Shown piece by piece: positions 21,520-28,775 of a DNA stretch of 64,000 bases. The DNA comes from a virus. The notes beneath the pieces were generated by a model. The model saw only the letters and a program-made list of their open reading frames with translations, had not been told where the DNA came from and did not search any database. Position numbers and translations under genes: made by a program. The stretch is taken from IMG/VR virus record IMGVR_UViG_3300036670_000209, positions 39,040 to 103,039 of that record; one strand, given 5' to 3'. The first letter of the stretch is position 1. Each line of letters begins with the position of its first letter.

Positions 21520-22009
21520 ATGTGTCTCTTGGTTGTTCATGTGTTGATTGCAACATCGGATCAATTGGCTGTGTCTTGATGTTTTCTAATAAAGACACAT
21601 AGGGCAGTAACAGCACACATGCTGGATCATCACTCAAGGCACTCCACACTCGTAGTTGATCTGCGGTCATGGTCAAATATCGGACACTGTGGTCATAGGC
21701 AATCAGTGCCAATATTGCATCCTGTACACTGTCCCATACACTATCCCAAATCGCCCTGCGTGCATCATAACGAGTCATTGTGGCACGAGAGACCAATTGG
21801 CACTGGGCGATTACCGCTGCTCTTGCACCATGCCGCAATGCGTCCCGTACTGCTTGCTGAGCCACTGACCATGCTGACTCCCGTGCCAACCAATTCCACT
21901 CCTGTTGCTTTGAAAAGAGTGGCGGGATAGATGCAATAGTAAACGATCGCAAGTAGGATATCACCTGATCTATATGTGCCGCATTGGGCAAGTGATCCCA
22001 TGCCGTCAT
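21512..22009 (-). CDS. family A protein, longest regular copy
   Basis: 165 residues, start 22009 (M-T-A-W-D-H-L-P-N-A-A-H-I-D-Q-V-I). Repeats imperfect (A-R-R-A-I-W-D-S-V-W-D-S-V-Q). Carries a 25-residue tail whose end overlaps the next start by 8 nt. Confidence 0.77.
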   Translation of the reverse strand: MTAWDHLPNAAHIDQVISYLRSFTIASIPPLFSKQQEWNWLARESAWSVAQQAVRDALRHGARAAVIAQCQLVSRATMTRYDARRAIWDSVWDSVQDAILALIAYDHSVRYLTMTADQLRVWSALSDDPACVLLLPYVSLLENIKTQPIDPMLQSTHEQPRDTYE

Positions 22010-22461
22010 GCCAGTCGCCCGGGGGTAGCATGTTCCAAGAAAGTCACATAGGGCAGTAACAGCACACCGGCTGAATCATCACTTAGGGCAGCCCACACTT
22101 GAAGTTCATCTGCGGTTACGGTCATGTATCGGTCACTGTGGTCATAGGCAATCAGGGCCATTATTGCACCCACGGCTGCTCTCCAAGCTTCTCTTGGCGT
22201 ATCTCTTGCCACATCCCGTGCCACATCCAATGCCGCATCCAATGCTATAATCCTTCCCATGGACCATATCGTATTAAATGCTGTATTAAATGCTGTATTC
22301 AATGCTGTATTCAATTCCGCAAGCTCTAAAAGTACAGCTGGCGCAACCACCTGTTTTTTGCCATGCACGGGTGACATAATGAATTCAGAGCAACACAACG
22401 GTATACCGGTCAGCACCTGGTCAATGTGTGTAGCGTTGGGCAAGTGACTCCATTCCGTCAT
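22006..22461 (-). CDS. family A protein with Asn-Thr-Ala repeats
   Basis: 151 residues, start 22461. The centre has four copies of a 12-bp unit at DNA level (22273-22320), giving L-N-T-A / F-N-T-A units instead of the usual A-A-W-D. The periodicity is kept while the side chains differ. Confidence 0.78.
   Translation of the reverse strand: MTEWSHLPNATHIDQVLTGIPLCCSEFIMSPVHGKKQVVAPAVLLELAELNTALNTAFNTAFNTIWSMGRIIALDAALDVARDVARDTPREAWRAAVGAIMALIAYDHSDRYMTVTADELQVWAALSDDSAGVLLLPYVTFLEHATPGRLA
22273..22320 (-). repeat. 12-bp tandem repeat (4 copies)
   Basis: Plus-strand units attaaatgctgt (two identical), attcaatgctgt and attcaattccgc, inside a family A gene. Same 12-bp period as 11503-11544 with a different sequence. 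Confidence 0.85.
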
Positions 22462-22808
22462 ATTGATGTTGCCCCTATCATTGGCCCGTACGATTTTAGC
22501 CAGGGCAGCAGCAGGCGCCCGGCTGCGCAGTCGCTTAGCTCAATTATGATGGTTGCGCGGTCAATGGTCATGGAGTGGTATTTCTGACAGGTCGGGTCCA
22601 TGATCAGTGCAACCAGTGCACACTGAATGATCACATTCTTTTCAATGTTGGGCACTGTGTCCCACATGCTGTTGAATCGTTTTTGCTGCGGCCAATCAAG
22701 TTCATCACGAGCATCCAGATACACGTGGTATGTGTCTGAGCAATACCATCGTGAATTGCATGTGTTGCTTGACATTATCACTTGTTCTATGAGTTCTTGA
22801 TTGTTCAC
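22458..22808 (-). CDS. divergent family A protein
   Basis: 116 residues, GTG start at 22808. Only the C-terminal half resembles family A (A-L-V-A-L-I-M-D-P, Y-H-S-M-T-I-D-R-A, G-R-L-L-L-P-W-L). First gene of the 22.8-19.8 kb run; ATGA to the next copy. Confidence 0.62.
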   Translation of the reverse strand: MNNQELIEQVIMSSNTCNSRWYCSDTYHVYLDARDELDWPQQKRFNSMWDTVPNIEKNVIIQCALVALIMDPTCQKYHSMTIDRATIIIELSDCAAGRLLLPWLKSYGPMIGATSI

Positions 22809-22846
22809 AATAAGCCTACTGTTGATTTACTTGTTTGACTTGTATT

Positions 22847-22981
22847 TTAGCACAGGGTGTGAGCTAGGGCAGCAGAGATTTTCCCACTGAGTATGATCAA
22901 ACAGCATCTGGCCTGCGCCACAATTGATCCATGGTATTCAATCAAATTGGAATACATTACCAGCAGTACCACCGTGGTCAT
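22847..22981 (-). CDS. possible small hydrophobic protein (44 residues)
   Basis: 44 codons from 22981, ATG overlapping the family B stop. Hydrophobic start (T-T-V-V-L-L-V-M-Y), two Cys, hydrophobic end. A competing frame through the same DNA ends L-C-C-P-S-S-H-P-V, so a frameshifted remnant is possible. Confidence 0.3.
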   Translation of the reverse strand: MTTVVLLVMYSNLIEYHGSIVAQARCCLIILSGKISAALAHTLC

Positions 22982-23202
22982 GCTAAATTCTTCTTCATTC
23001 TGCGTAATTCTTCAGCTAGTACCGTAAAATTAGAGCTCATGTAAGAATATGCCTCTGCCCGTTTTGCACATTCTTCTACAATCAATGCAGCGAACTCTTC
23101 CAATTCAAATTCAGTAAATAATATTGCATTGCGGCGCCCCAGGCCCATTACGCCACTTGCTGCACCCACTTGTTGCGTCAGTTGCTCAACCAGTTTATTC
23201 AT
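22978..23202 (-). CDS. family B small protein
   Basis: 74 residues: M-N-K-L-V-E-Q-L-T-Q-Q-V-G, then L-E-E-F-A-A-L-I-V-E-E-C-A; the usual H-F-G-V end is replaced by L-R-R-M-K-K-N-L-A. A diverged member. Confidence 0.65.
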   Translation of the reverse strand: MNKLVEQLTQQVGAASGVMGLGRRNAILFTEFELEEFAALIVEECAKRAEAYSYMSSNFTVLAEELRRMKKNLA

Positions 23203-23240
23203 TATTTTAATCCAAAATGTTGATTATTTTAATATGGTGG

Positions 23241-23609
23241 TTACAAGTTTAAACTCTTGCATTCTTCAGATGTAAGTTTGGACAGTGCAGTGGCTTTTAG
23301 TCTTATTTTATCCAGATAACATTTTTCTGCATATTCTTCTTCCTTGTATGTTACATGTGTTTCCAACTTGGCCAAATCCAAATCTGCCGGTTGGCTCCAC
23401 TCCGCATACAGTGTAAAAACTCTGTTACGATCTTTATTATCATGGAGACGAAACACACCATTTTTAACAGTCAAAACAAAATTAAAATTATCAGCCCTTT
23501 CAAATACCGCCATCATGCGCTTGACATATGTATGTTGGGCAACTGACAATTTATCCAGTCTATCTGTTTCTTCATGCACTGCGCTGTGCACCTTGGATTC
23601 TTTAACCAT
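23241..23609 (-). CDS. family D protein
   Basis: 122 residues, paralogue of 12534-12899: Y-V-K-R-M-M-A-V-F-E-R-A near residue 30, Y-K-E-E-E-Y-A-E near 88, L-K-A-T-A-L-S-K-L-T-S-E-E at the end. Behind the consensus promoter at 23644-23672, as the other copy. Confidence 0.72.
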   Translation of the reverse strand: MVKESKVHSAVHEETDRLDKLSVAQHTYVKRMMAVFERADNFNFVLTVKNGVFRLHDNKDRNRVFTLYAEWSQPADLDLAKLETHVTYKEEEYAEKCYLDKIRLKATALSKLTSEECKSLNL

Positions 23610-23643
23610 GACGTGCTCCTGATATAATGCTGCTTATGTGTTA

Positions 23644-23672
23644 ATTATAGCATTATCTGAATAAACTGTCAA
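23644..23672 (-). promoter_or_regulatory. consensus sigma70 promoter
   Basis: TTGACA (23672-23667), 17 bp, TATAAT (23649-23644), with AACACATAA leader start. Confidence 0.85.
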
Positions 23673-23703
23673 TTTCCAAAGTTAAAGTGGCTGCACTGAT
23701 CAA

Positions 23704-24120
23704 TCATTTACCAATGGATGTCCGCAGATCCACATAGGGTAGAATCGCTTCTGGCTTAAAGGTTACCCGATAGTTATACACCCCCACTTGAAGTGCATCC
23801 TGTTGTTCCACAAAATAGGTCACATTATCTGATAGACCCAGGAAATGTTTTTTGTAGCTATCTGCTGACGTTTTGCAAGTAATAGTGATCTGCCGTGGCT
23901 TGTCCTGGTTTCCCAGACTACACAGTCCTTCAATGGTAAGCATATAACCACCAGTGATACCATTGTAGAATACCACACGGCGGTTGACTTCAAAGTTGTC
24001 AGCGGCCTTGCTGAGATTAGCACTGGCCATGTCGGCATCAGTGCATGCTGGTAACAGCAACAGGCTGGATGTAGCCAGTAAAAGAGCAACTGATGTTTTG
24101 AGCATGTTGGATGTTTTCAT
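23704..24120 (-). CDS. beta-sandwich lipoprotein
   Basis: 138 residues. Signal peptide with lipobox L-L-P-A-C (Cys26), so probably lipidated and anchored in the cell envelope. The mature part (N-L-S-K-A-A-D-N-F-E-V-N-R-R-V, F-Y-N-G-I-T-G-G, H-F-L-G-L-S-D-N-V-T) matches a phage/prophage lipoprotein type I recognise as a beta-sandwich lipoprotein. Possible role at the cell surface after infection, such as superinfection exclusion; that is inference. Confidence 0.72.
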   Translation of the reverse strand: MKTSNMLKTSVALLLATSSLLLLPACTDADMASANLSKAADNFEVNRRVVFYNGITGGYMLTIEGLCSLGNQDKPRQITITCKTSADSYKKHFLGLSDNVTYFVEQQDALQVGVYNYRVTFKPEAILPYVDLRTSIGK

Positions 24121-24140
24121 AGTTTTTTCTTGGAAGTAAT

Positions 24141-24623
24141 TTAGGTATTATCGCGGGTATACGGGAATGACAGGGTGGCAGCCCAGTGCATGGCATGACG
24201 TACTGCCAGACTGGCCAGTTGCTCAAAGGTCAAATTTTGTGTGTTGTGTTCCATGCCATGCATAAGAAAGTTGCTGGCAATTTCCTTTTCCTGGTCAGTT
24301 AGGTAGCTAACCACTGGCGGCGCAGGTACAGGGGGCGGTACACTGGCGCCACACTGAGCAGCAATTTCATCCATGGTACTTAACTTGAGCCGGGTGGGTC
24401 GTATACCCTCCAGGGAAGTGGTTGCATTGCAGCCATCACTGAATTCTATCTGCACCCAATCACCAGCCTCAGTGACACCCTGTGCGATCACTGAGCCAAT
24501 CAGTCCCACGTATTCTTCAAAATAGGTGGCGTCGTCAGCCCAATCCGAGCCGTCCTCCAGTGATAGGCTTTCCAGGACTCGCAGGTCCACATGCAGTAGT
24601 TCGGCTTTATATTTTTTGGTCAT
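24141..24623 (-). CDS. hypothetical protein
   Basis: 160 residues, start 24623 (M-T-K-K-Y-K-A). Two parts: an acidic beta-rich half (about 1-85, with W-V-Q-I-E-F-S-D) and a helical end after a Pro-rich linker (P-P-P-V-P-A-P-P). A promoter (TTGACC, 18 bp, TACAAT; 24676-24647) lies upstream. No family recognised. Confidence 0.6.
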   Translation of the reverse strand: MTKKYKAELLHVDLRVLESLSLEDGSDWADDATYFEEYVGLIGSVIAQGVTEAGDWVQIEFSDGCNATTSLEGIRPTRLKLSTMDEIAAQCGASVPPPVPAPPVVSYLTDQEKEIASNFLMHGMEHNTQNLTFEQLASLAVRHAMHWAATLSFPYTRDNT

Positions 24624-24646
24624 GTGTTTCCTTGTTGGTTGTGATG

Positions 24647-24676
24647 ATTGTACACTGATACACCCTGGTGGGTCAA
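24647..24676 (-). promoter_or_regulatory. sigma70-type promoter (18-bp spacer)
   Basis: TTGACC (24676-24671), 18 bp, TACAAT (24652-24647), upstream of the gene starting at 24623. Confidence 0.6.
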
Positions 24677-24686
24677 TCACTAACTA

Positions 24687-25160
24687 TCAACGGTTAAGAA
24701 ACATAACCAGCAGGCAGCCCAGTGCCACCACAGTGACAAAGGTGATCACCACCAGTGCGCTGCTCATGCGCTGTCGAATTTTTTCTGGTCCATGGTTCAT
24801 ATTATGTGTGCCCTGTTGAATTAGTTTGAATATGGAAAGTGCGTCCCCTACTGCTACCTGGTGTTCGGTGCAGTGGGCGTGCAGTTTTTGTGCACTTATC
24901 AGGTATTGTCCCTGAATGGCCGGTGACCAGTCACTGTGATTTTTGCTACATACCAGTGCATACAATTGTTTGGCCAACTGTTGATTTGGTACGCCAACTT
25001 TTGTCTGACCAGGACCACCAGTGGTGTTTTTCATTTGTTGGGATGCTTCCAACTGTCGTTGTGTTTCGTATAGGCTGATGCGGTGTGTATGTATCATGAT
25101 GTTTTCAATTGGTTTCTGATGCATGACAGTTAACCATTGCACCAGTTGCCAATTAACCAT
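24687..25160 (-). CDS. membrane-anchored relative of the 6886 protein
   Basis: 157 residues. The core (Q-L-A-K-Q-L-Y, C-S-K-N-H-S-D, G-Q-Y-L-I-S-A-Q-K, A-L-S-I-F-K-L) is paralogous to the protein at 6886-7218, but here followed by a C-terminal transmembrane helix (about 133-153). The -10 box ends 12 nt before this ATG, so the leader is very short; later Met codons are possible. Confidence 0.6.
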   Translation of the reverse strand: MVNWQLVQWLTVMHQKPIENIMIHTHRISLYETQRQLEASQQMKNTTGGPGQTKVGVPNQQLAKQLYALVCSKNHSDWSPAIQGQYLISAQKLHAHCTEHQVAVGDALSIFKLIQQGTHNMNHGPEKIRQRMSSALVVITFVTVVALGCLLVMFLNR

Positions 25161-25171
25161 CCCAAGCCACT

Positions 25172-25200
25172 AGTATACATTAAACCTATTATACGGTCAA
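25172..25200 (-). promoter_or_regulatory. sigma70-type promoter, conserved spacer class
   Basis: TTGACC (25200-25195), 17 bp ending GGTTTAATG, TATACT (25177-25172). Member of the TTTAAT-spacer class found from 25 to 63 kb. Confidence 0.75.
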
Positions 25201-25562
25201 CTCACTGGATGCACACGGCGGCGCGGTTTGACTGTATCACCATCGCAGGGCCAGTGTGAACGCAACACCTGTAATATCAGTGTGGATGCTGGCGCAGCCA
25301 GCTGCTGATCAGTGAGTGCAGCTATCCCATACCCTGCTACCTTGATCACCTGAATACCACTGGTACCGCTGGCGGTACAATGGTTGGTGCCCATACCTGC
25401 ATCATGCACCCCGATTATATATCCCATGCCCACCAGCTGATTGTTGGGTACTTCTAGATTCAGCTCTGCTAGTAGCGACGTGCCGGATTTAAATTCTGCA
25501 TGCACTGGTGCCATGCAGGTCAGTGCCAGCATGGCACCAATGATTTTGATGTTAAATTTCAT
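25197..25562 (-). CDS. secreted Rap1a/Tai-like protein
   Basis: 121 residues with signal peptide (about 1-22, cleavage after V-H-A). The mature part has G-Y-I-I-G-V-H-D-A, H-C, V-I-K-V-A and a final H-W-P-C, the pattern of the Rap1a/Tai fold, whose bacterial members are periplasmic immunity proteins against T6SS amidases. In a phage it could bind or inhibit a cell-wall amidase; role not shown. Ends in a basic tail (K-P-R-R-R-V). Confidence 0.55.
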   Translation of the reverse strand: MKFNIKIIGAMLALTCMAPVHAEFKSGTSLLAELNLEVPNNQLVGMGYIIGVHDAGMGTNHCTASGTSGIQVIKVAGYGIAALTDQQLAAPASTLILQVLRSHWPCDGDTVKPRRRVHPVS

Positions 25563-25626
25563 AATTAATCCCTAATACTGTGGTTTAATAAGTTTCACAT
25601 GCACACAGAGCACATTGATGCCTGCC

Positions 25627-25661
25627 AGCCCATTGGTGGTACTGATGTCACTTTACTTCCA
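25627..25661. repeat. 35-bp direct repeat, copy 1
   Basis: Identical to 26402-26436. Both copies cover the stop codon and last codons of a small gene (ends C-M-E-V-K here and C-V-E-V-K there) plus downstream DNA. Confidence 0.85.
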
Positions 25662-25737
25662 TACAATCTGCTCCAACATTATCCCATAACCACTCCACAC
25701 ACTTGGCAGGCACTCCTTGAGTGAAATCTATTTGCAT
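25648..25737 (-). CDS. possible very small gene (29 residues)
   Basis: 29 codons from 25737, one base after the upstream stop. Reads M-Q-I-D-F-T-Q-G-V-P-A-K-C-V-E-W-L-W, ending C-M-E-V-K, and shares its 3' end with the secreted-protein gene at 26423. Perhaps a truncated relative. Confidence 0.35.
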   Translation of the reverse strand: MQIDFTQGVPAKCVEWLWDNVGADCMEVK

Positions 25738-25738
25738 T

Positions 25739-25975
25739 TTATGACCACTTCAAGGAAAACAAGGTAGCGTCTGAAGCCTGCTTGAAATAGAAATCAGTTC
25801 TGTTATGCTGATAGACCATATTCCATTGATCTTTAAATATTCCCAATCTTTCACCTACCCATTTTTCAACAGTGTACATCGAAACATCAGTTTCAATTTG
25901 ATGTAACGTAACACGGTGAGGCCACAGATCTCGTTTAAGTTCTCTCATAAGCCACTCCATTGTAGTGTAAACCAT
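25739..25975 (-). CDS. family E small protein
   Basis: 78 residues. Family E (defined here) ends with an aromatic-rich strand then D-A-x-x-F-x-L-R/K-W; this copy ends F-Y-F-K-Q-A-S-D-A-T-L-F-S-L-K-W-S. N-terminal helical part (E-W-L-M-R-E-L-K-R-D-L-W). Function unknown; the main family E cluster lies at 48.9-51.2 kb. Confidence 0.62.
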   Translation of the reverse strand: MVYTTMEWLMRELKRDLWPHRVTLHQIETDVSMYTVEKWVGERLGIFKDQWNMVYQHNRTDFYFKQASDATLFSLKWS

Positions 25976-25988
25976 AAGTAATCTAATC

Positions 25989-26372
25989 TCATGACCATTG
26001 TATTGCTGCTATTGTAGCATAATTGGCATACTTTTTTCTAATCTTTATTGTTAAACGGTTGTCAGTAGCATCACGATCAGCCATGCCCCAGTTCCAATCC
26101 CACCCCTGTCGACCAACATGTTGTTCCATCCAAGGGCGATAGTGATCGTTCGGGTCTGCTGATTCATAAGTTATGTAAGCAGCACCGCCCCAATCATGCC
26201 ATCTAGGATCTTCTGGGCCAGGACCTGCCACAATCATACCGCTAGGCCAGCGAACATTGATCACTACACCGGGCATGAATCGCCACCAGAGTTTTTGTTT
26301 GATGTTTAATCCGGTGGGCAAATACAAGTTCGGTCCTATCTTAAATAAACTGTTGATTTCAATTTTACTCAT
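25989..26372 (-). CDS. hypothetical phage protein, Trp-rich
   Basis: 127 residues, with many Trp/Pro/Asp (W-P-S-G-M-I, G-P-G-P-E-D-P-R-W-H-D-W) and an end A-T-I-A-A-I-Q-W-S that faintly matches family E. Possibly a family E protein with a long N-terminal domain. Confidence 0.55.
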   Translation of the reverse strand: MSKIEINSLFKIGPNLYLPTGLNIKQKLWWRFMPGVVINVRWPSGMIVAGPGPEDPRWHDWGGAAYITYESADPNDHYRPWMEQHVGRQGWDWNWGMADRDATDNRLTIKIRKKYANYATIAAIQWS

Positions 26373-26401
26373 TGCTCACTCCATCGTAGCTGGTGTATGC
26401 T

Positions 26402-26436
26402 AGCCCATTGGTGGTACTGATGTCACTTTACTTCCA
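26402..26436. repeat. 35-bp direct repeat, copy 2
   Basis: Identical to 25627-25661; see there. Confidence 0.85.
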
Positions 26437-26602
26437 CACATGCTGTCAGTATATTTTTAGTAGTACCTTGATCCAGTCGTTTAATAGGAAGAGCTGCTGC
26501 CACACATGCAGCTTCAGTTTTAAACCCTGTGATATTGGTCAGAGCCACACTATCACCAGTTCCCATGGCGCCCACATATGCAAATATCAGTAAAGTCCAC
26601 AT
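26423..26602 (-). CDS. small secreted protein, tandem paralogue 1
   Basis: 59 residues from 26602. Hydrophobic signal-like start (M-W-T-L-L-I-F-A-Y-V-G-A), then S-V-A-L-T-N-I-T-G-F and two Cys (residues about 32 and 55). Paralogous to the adjacent gene: both start M-W-x-L-L-I-F, carry a Cys after the F-x-x-x-x-x-C motif and end in T-K-x-I/L-L-T-x-C-x-E-x-K. Probably periplasmic with one disulfide. Confidence 0.6.
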   Translation of the reverse strand: MWTLLIFAYVGAMGTGDSVALTNITGFKTEAACVAAALPIKRLDQGTTKNILTACVEVK

Positions 26603-26781
26603 TATTTTTTCTCCAAGCAGGTTAATATCAAGTCTTTGGTATAGCCATTATCATTGATAATATATTTGTTAGCAAATTTTTCACATTCAATTTTACTATC
26701 AAATGCACGAGCGTTACCAATTACCATACTGTTATTGGGACTCACAGCACTGGTATATACAAAAATTAAAAGTATCCACAT
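26602..26781 (-). CDS. small secreted protein, tandem paralogue 2
   Basis: 59 residues from 26781, same length and layout as its neighbour (M-W-I-L-L-I-F-V-Y-T-S-A, I-G-N-A-R-A-F, Cys about 33 and 55). Its TAA shares bases with the next ATG (TAATG). Both fall below usual calling limits. Confidence 0.6.
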   Translation of the reverse strand: MWILLIFVYTSAVSPNNSMVIGNARAFDSKIECEKFANKYIINDNGYTKDLILTCLEKK

Positions 26782-26783
26782 TA

Positions 26784-27047
26784 TTAAAAACTTATTTGTT
26801 CGGTGAACTTCACGACTTTATCTGAATTGGCATGACAAAGTGTGCATTGCGTCCATGAAGTTGTTGTGGCTGGATAATCATATCCTGACTCTGAATACTT
26901 AGTTTTTTCAACAAGATTACTATGTATGCATTTACTTTTTAATAGGTCAAGTTCAACCCACAATTTATCAATTATCTTATAGTGTTTGATTTTAAGCAGT
27001 TCGATCTTTTTTTCAACTGCTTTAAACTCGATTTCAAAATTTGTCAT
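26784..27047 (-). CDS. coiled-coil protein with Cys pairs
   Basis: 87 residues. Long charged helix (about 1-42), C-I-H-S-N-L, then W-T-Q-C-T-L-C-H: a Cys/His set that could bind zinc. Function unknown. Confidence 0.6.
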   Translation of the reverse strand: MTNFEIEFKAVEKKIELLKIKHYKIIDKLWVELDLLKSKCIHSNLVEKTKYSESGYDYPATTTSWTQCTLCHANSDKVVKFTEQISF

Positions 27048-27071
27048 GATTTACCACTTAAAAATTATATT

Positions 27072-28007
27072 TCACATCAGCGCACACACTGGTACCGGAT
27101 TTTCCAAGTGCAAAAACTTTCTCACATAACACAGCCTTTCCTGTTCTGATAGAGTGGTATAGTGTGTAATATTGGCCCTGAGATGATCCAGTAGATCATA
27201 ATACTCCTCATCAATCTGCTGGCGAAATTCCTTAGTCATGAGTTTATCAGTACGCGGATTTCGTGCCACCCATTTGCTGGTTAGATAGTAGGGGGTTTTA
27301 ATTTTAAATGCCTGATGGTCCATGGTGTATGCAACAAATCCCTCATGCTGAGCCTCCCGGCTCAACTGGATCAGTTGAGCCAGTGTCAGCTGCTGGTGTT
27401 CCGCGACATGACACCCTAGTACATCTCGTGCAAACTGGTCCCACATGAAAAAGCTGGAACCTAGCACCACACTATCCCAGCTGTTCTCACGGCATCCCAG
27501 GAAGTACATGCCAGGTGTTTCAGTGACTATGTGTGGATCATTTGGGTGCACACATTCAAACATAAAGGTGTAGCTGCTGTGAAACTCAGTGGCATCCTGC
27601 CACTGAGTCAGTGGGTTATGTGTGGCCATCATTTCCCTGGCCATGCGTGTGTAATCGTTGTCAGTGCTACCGGCAGTGGAAACCAGCATTTTACCCTGAT
27701 AGGTGGTTACTGCCACCATGAAACCATTAACCTTGCGGTATACACTCAGAGGAGTATCCAGTGCAAGTACTGGGGCCTGTTTCTCCACTCCATAATTATA
27801 TATTTTGGTGAATGGCCTGGCCACCACATTGAAATTTGCATCCACTATGGTGCCACGGCACTGTTCCAAAAAGTTATTCCACAGTGAGTCATAGAATACT
27901 CTTTTGGTATACTTGAGAACAAACAGCCCAGGATGGGAAGCAGATTCCCTCATTGTGACTAGACGTGGATTTTCTGTGACAAATTTCTTTATTTCTTCTT
28001 GTATCAT
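27072..28007 (-). CDS. Rnl1-type RNA ligase
   Basis: 311 residues (T4 Rnl1 is longer, 374). Nucleotidyltransferase RNA ligase joining RNA 3'-OH and 5'-phosphate ends through an enzyme-AMP intermediate. Seen: Q-C-R-G-T-I-V and R-P-F-T-K-I-Y-N-Y before the active-site motif K-V-N-G (Lys92), F-M-F-E-C-V near 150, E-G-F-V-A-Y near 222 and F-K-I-K near 232 (motifs IV and V). The C-terminal domain of T4 Rnl1 is shortened. Next to a kinase (28.2 kb) and phosphoesterase (28.8 kb), suggesting tRNA/RNA repair, as T4 uses against anticodon nucleases. Confidence 0.85.
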   Translation of the reverse strand: MIQEEIKKFVTENPRLVTMRESASHPGLFVLKYTKRVFYDSLWNNFLEQCRGTIVDANFNVVARPFTKIYNYGVEKQAPVLALDTPLSVYRKVNGFMVAVTTYQGKMLVSTAGSTDNDYTRMAREMMATHNPLTQWQDATEFHSSYTFMFECVHPNDPHIVTETPGMYFLGCRENSWDSVVLGSSFFMWDQFARDVLGCHVAEHQQLTLAQLIQLSREAQHEGFVAYTMDHQAFKIKTPYYLTSKWVARNPRTDKLMTKEFRQQIDEEYYDLLDHLRANITHYTTLSEQERLCYVRKFLHLENPVPVCALM

Positions 28008-28008
28008 G

Positions 28009-28215
28009 TTAAACCTTTACCAGCTGATTTGATGTTTGTAGTAACTGGTATACATATGTGTTCTCATGGTATTGCACCCGAACTTTTTGTGTAGTAAATG
28101 CCAGTATGATACCCTTTTTCAGACACCGATATCTGGGAAGTATAAAAAGTACTTGGTCGCCCACTTGCAATGGTGTCTGATTAAAATCCAAAAAGTCAGT
28201 GACTGCTGTATCCAT
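28009..28215 (-). CDS. small beta-barrel-like protein
   Basis: 68 residues with G-D-Q-V-L-F-I-L, K-K-G-I-I-L-A-F, K-V-R-V-Q-Y strands, an SH3/KOW-like pattern. Between ligase and kinase; may bind RNA, which is only inference. Confidence 0.55.
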   Translation of the reverse strand: MDTAVTDFLDFNQTPLQVGDQVLFILPRYRCLKKGIILAFTTQKVRVQYHENTYVYQLLQTSNQLVKV

Positions 28216-28221
28216 GATATT

Positions 28222-28653
28222 CTATTCCTGCAGTGGGGTCGCGTCTGCCGTTGGGTATAAAAACTCAGTGATATTCCAGTGAAATCTGCGGCGCATGCGT
28301 TCCAGTGAGGTGTCAGGTACTGCATGTATATTTTGAAACTGGCTCTGCATGAGAATCAACACTGGCTCCACTCCCAGTGCACGACTTAGTTCCACATATG
28401 GCCGCAGTTCTCTCCAGGTGGAGAAAGTATTGGAAACCACCACATCTTCACCAGTTTGCAAGAGCTCACGTGTGGTATTCAGGCACCAGGCATGTGCATG
28501 TTGTAGCCTATCTGCATCAAATTCATAGGTACCAGATTTCATAAAATACTGATCTGCTTCCAGATGATTACCTGATCGTTGAGTAATTTTTTTGGCCAGT
28601 GAACTTTTACCAGATCCCGGTAATCCGCGAATCAGCGTAAGATTGCCCATCAT
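28222..28653 (-). CDS. P-loop nucleic acid kinase-like protein
   Basis: 143 residues. Walker A G-L-P-G-S-G-K-S (10-17), D at the end of strand (L-E-A-D), V-V-V-S-N-T-F and a lid with R-M-R-R-R-F. Resembles the kinase half of T4 polynucleotide kinase and N4BP2-like kinases; the phosphatase half is missing. Probably phosphorylates RNA 5' ends before ligation by the neighbouring ligase. Start at 28653 with GGAG 6 nt upstream. Confidence 0.8.
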   Translation of the reverse strand: MMGNLTLIRGLPGSGKSSLAKKITQRSGNHLEADQYFMKSGTYEFDADRLQHAHAWCLNTTRELLQTGEDVVVSNTFSTWRELRPYVELSRALGVEPVLILMQSQFQNIHAVPDTSLERMRRRFHWNITEFLYPTADATPLQE

Positions 28654-28720
28654 ACCGAACTCCAGGTTTTTCCATGCATTGATAACCTCATTTGTTAATT
28701 TCCGTGTGTTTAGTTAATGT

Positions 28721-28749
28721 ATTCTATATTAAATCAATTTATCTGTCAA
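28721..28749 (-). promoter_or_regulatory. sigma70-type promoter, conserved spacer class
   Basis: TTGACA (28749-28744), 17 bp ending GATTTAATA, TAGAAT (28726-28721); drives the RNA-repair genes. Confidence 0.75.
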
Positions 28750-28775
28750 TTCACCAACTCATACATGCCAAAATT

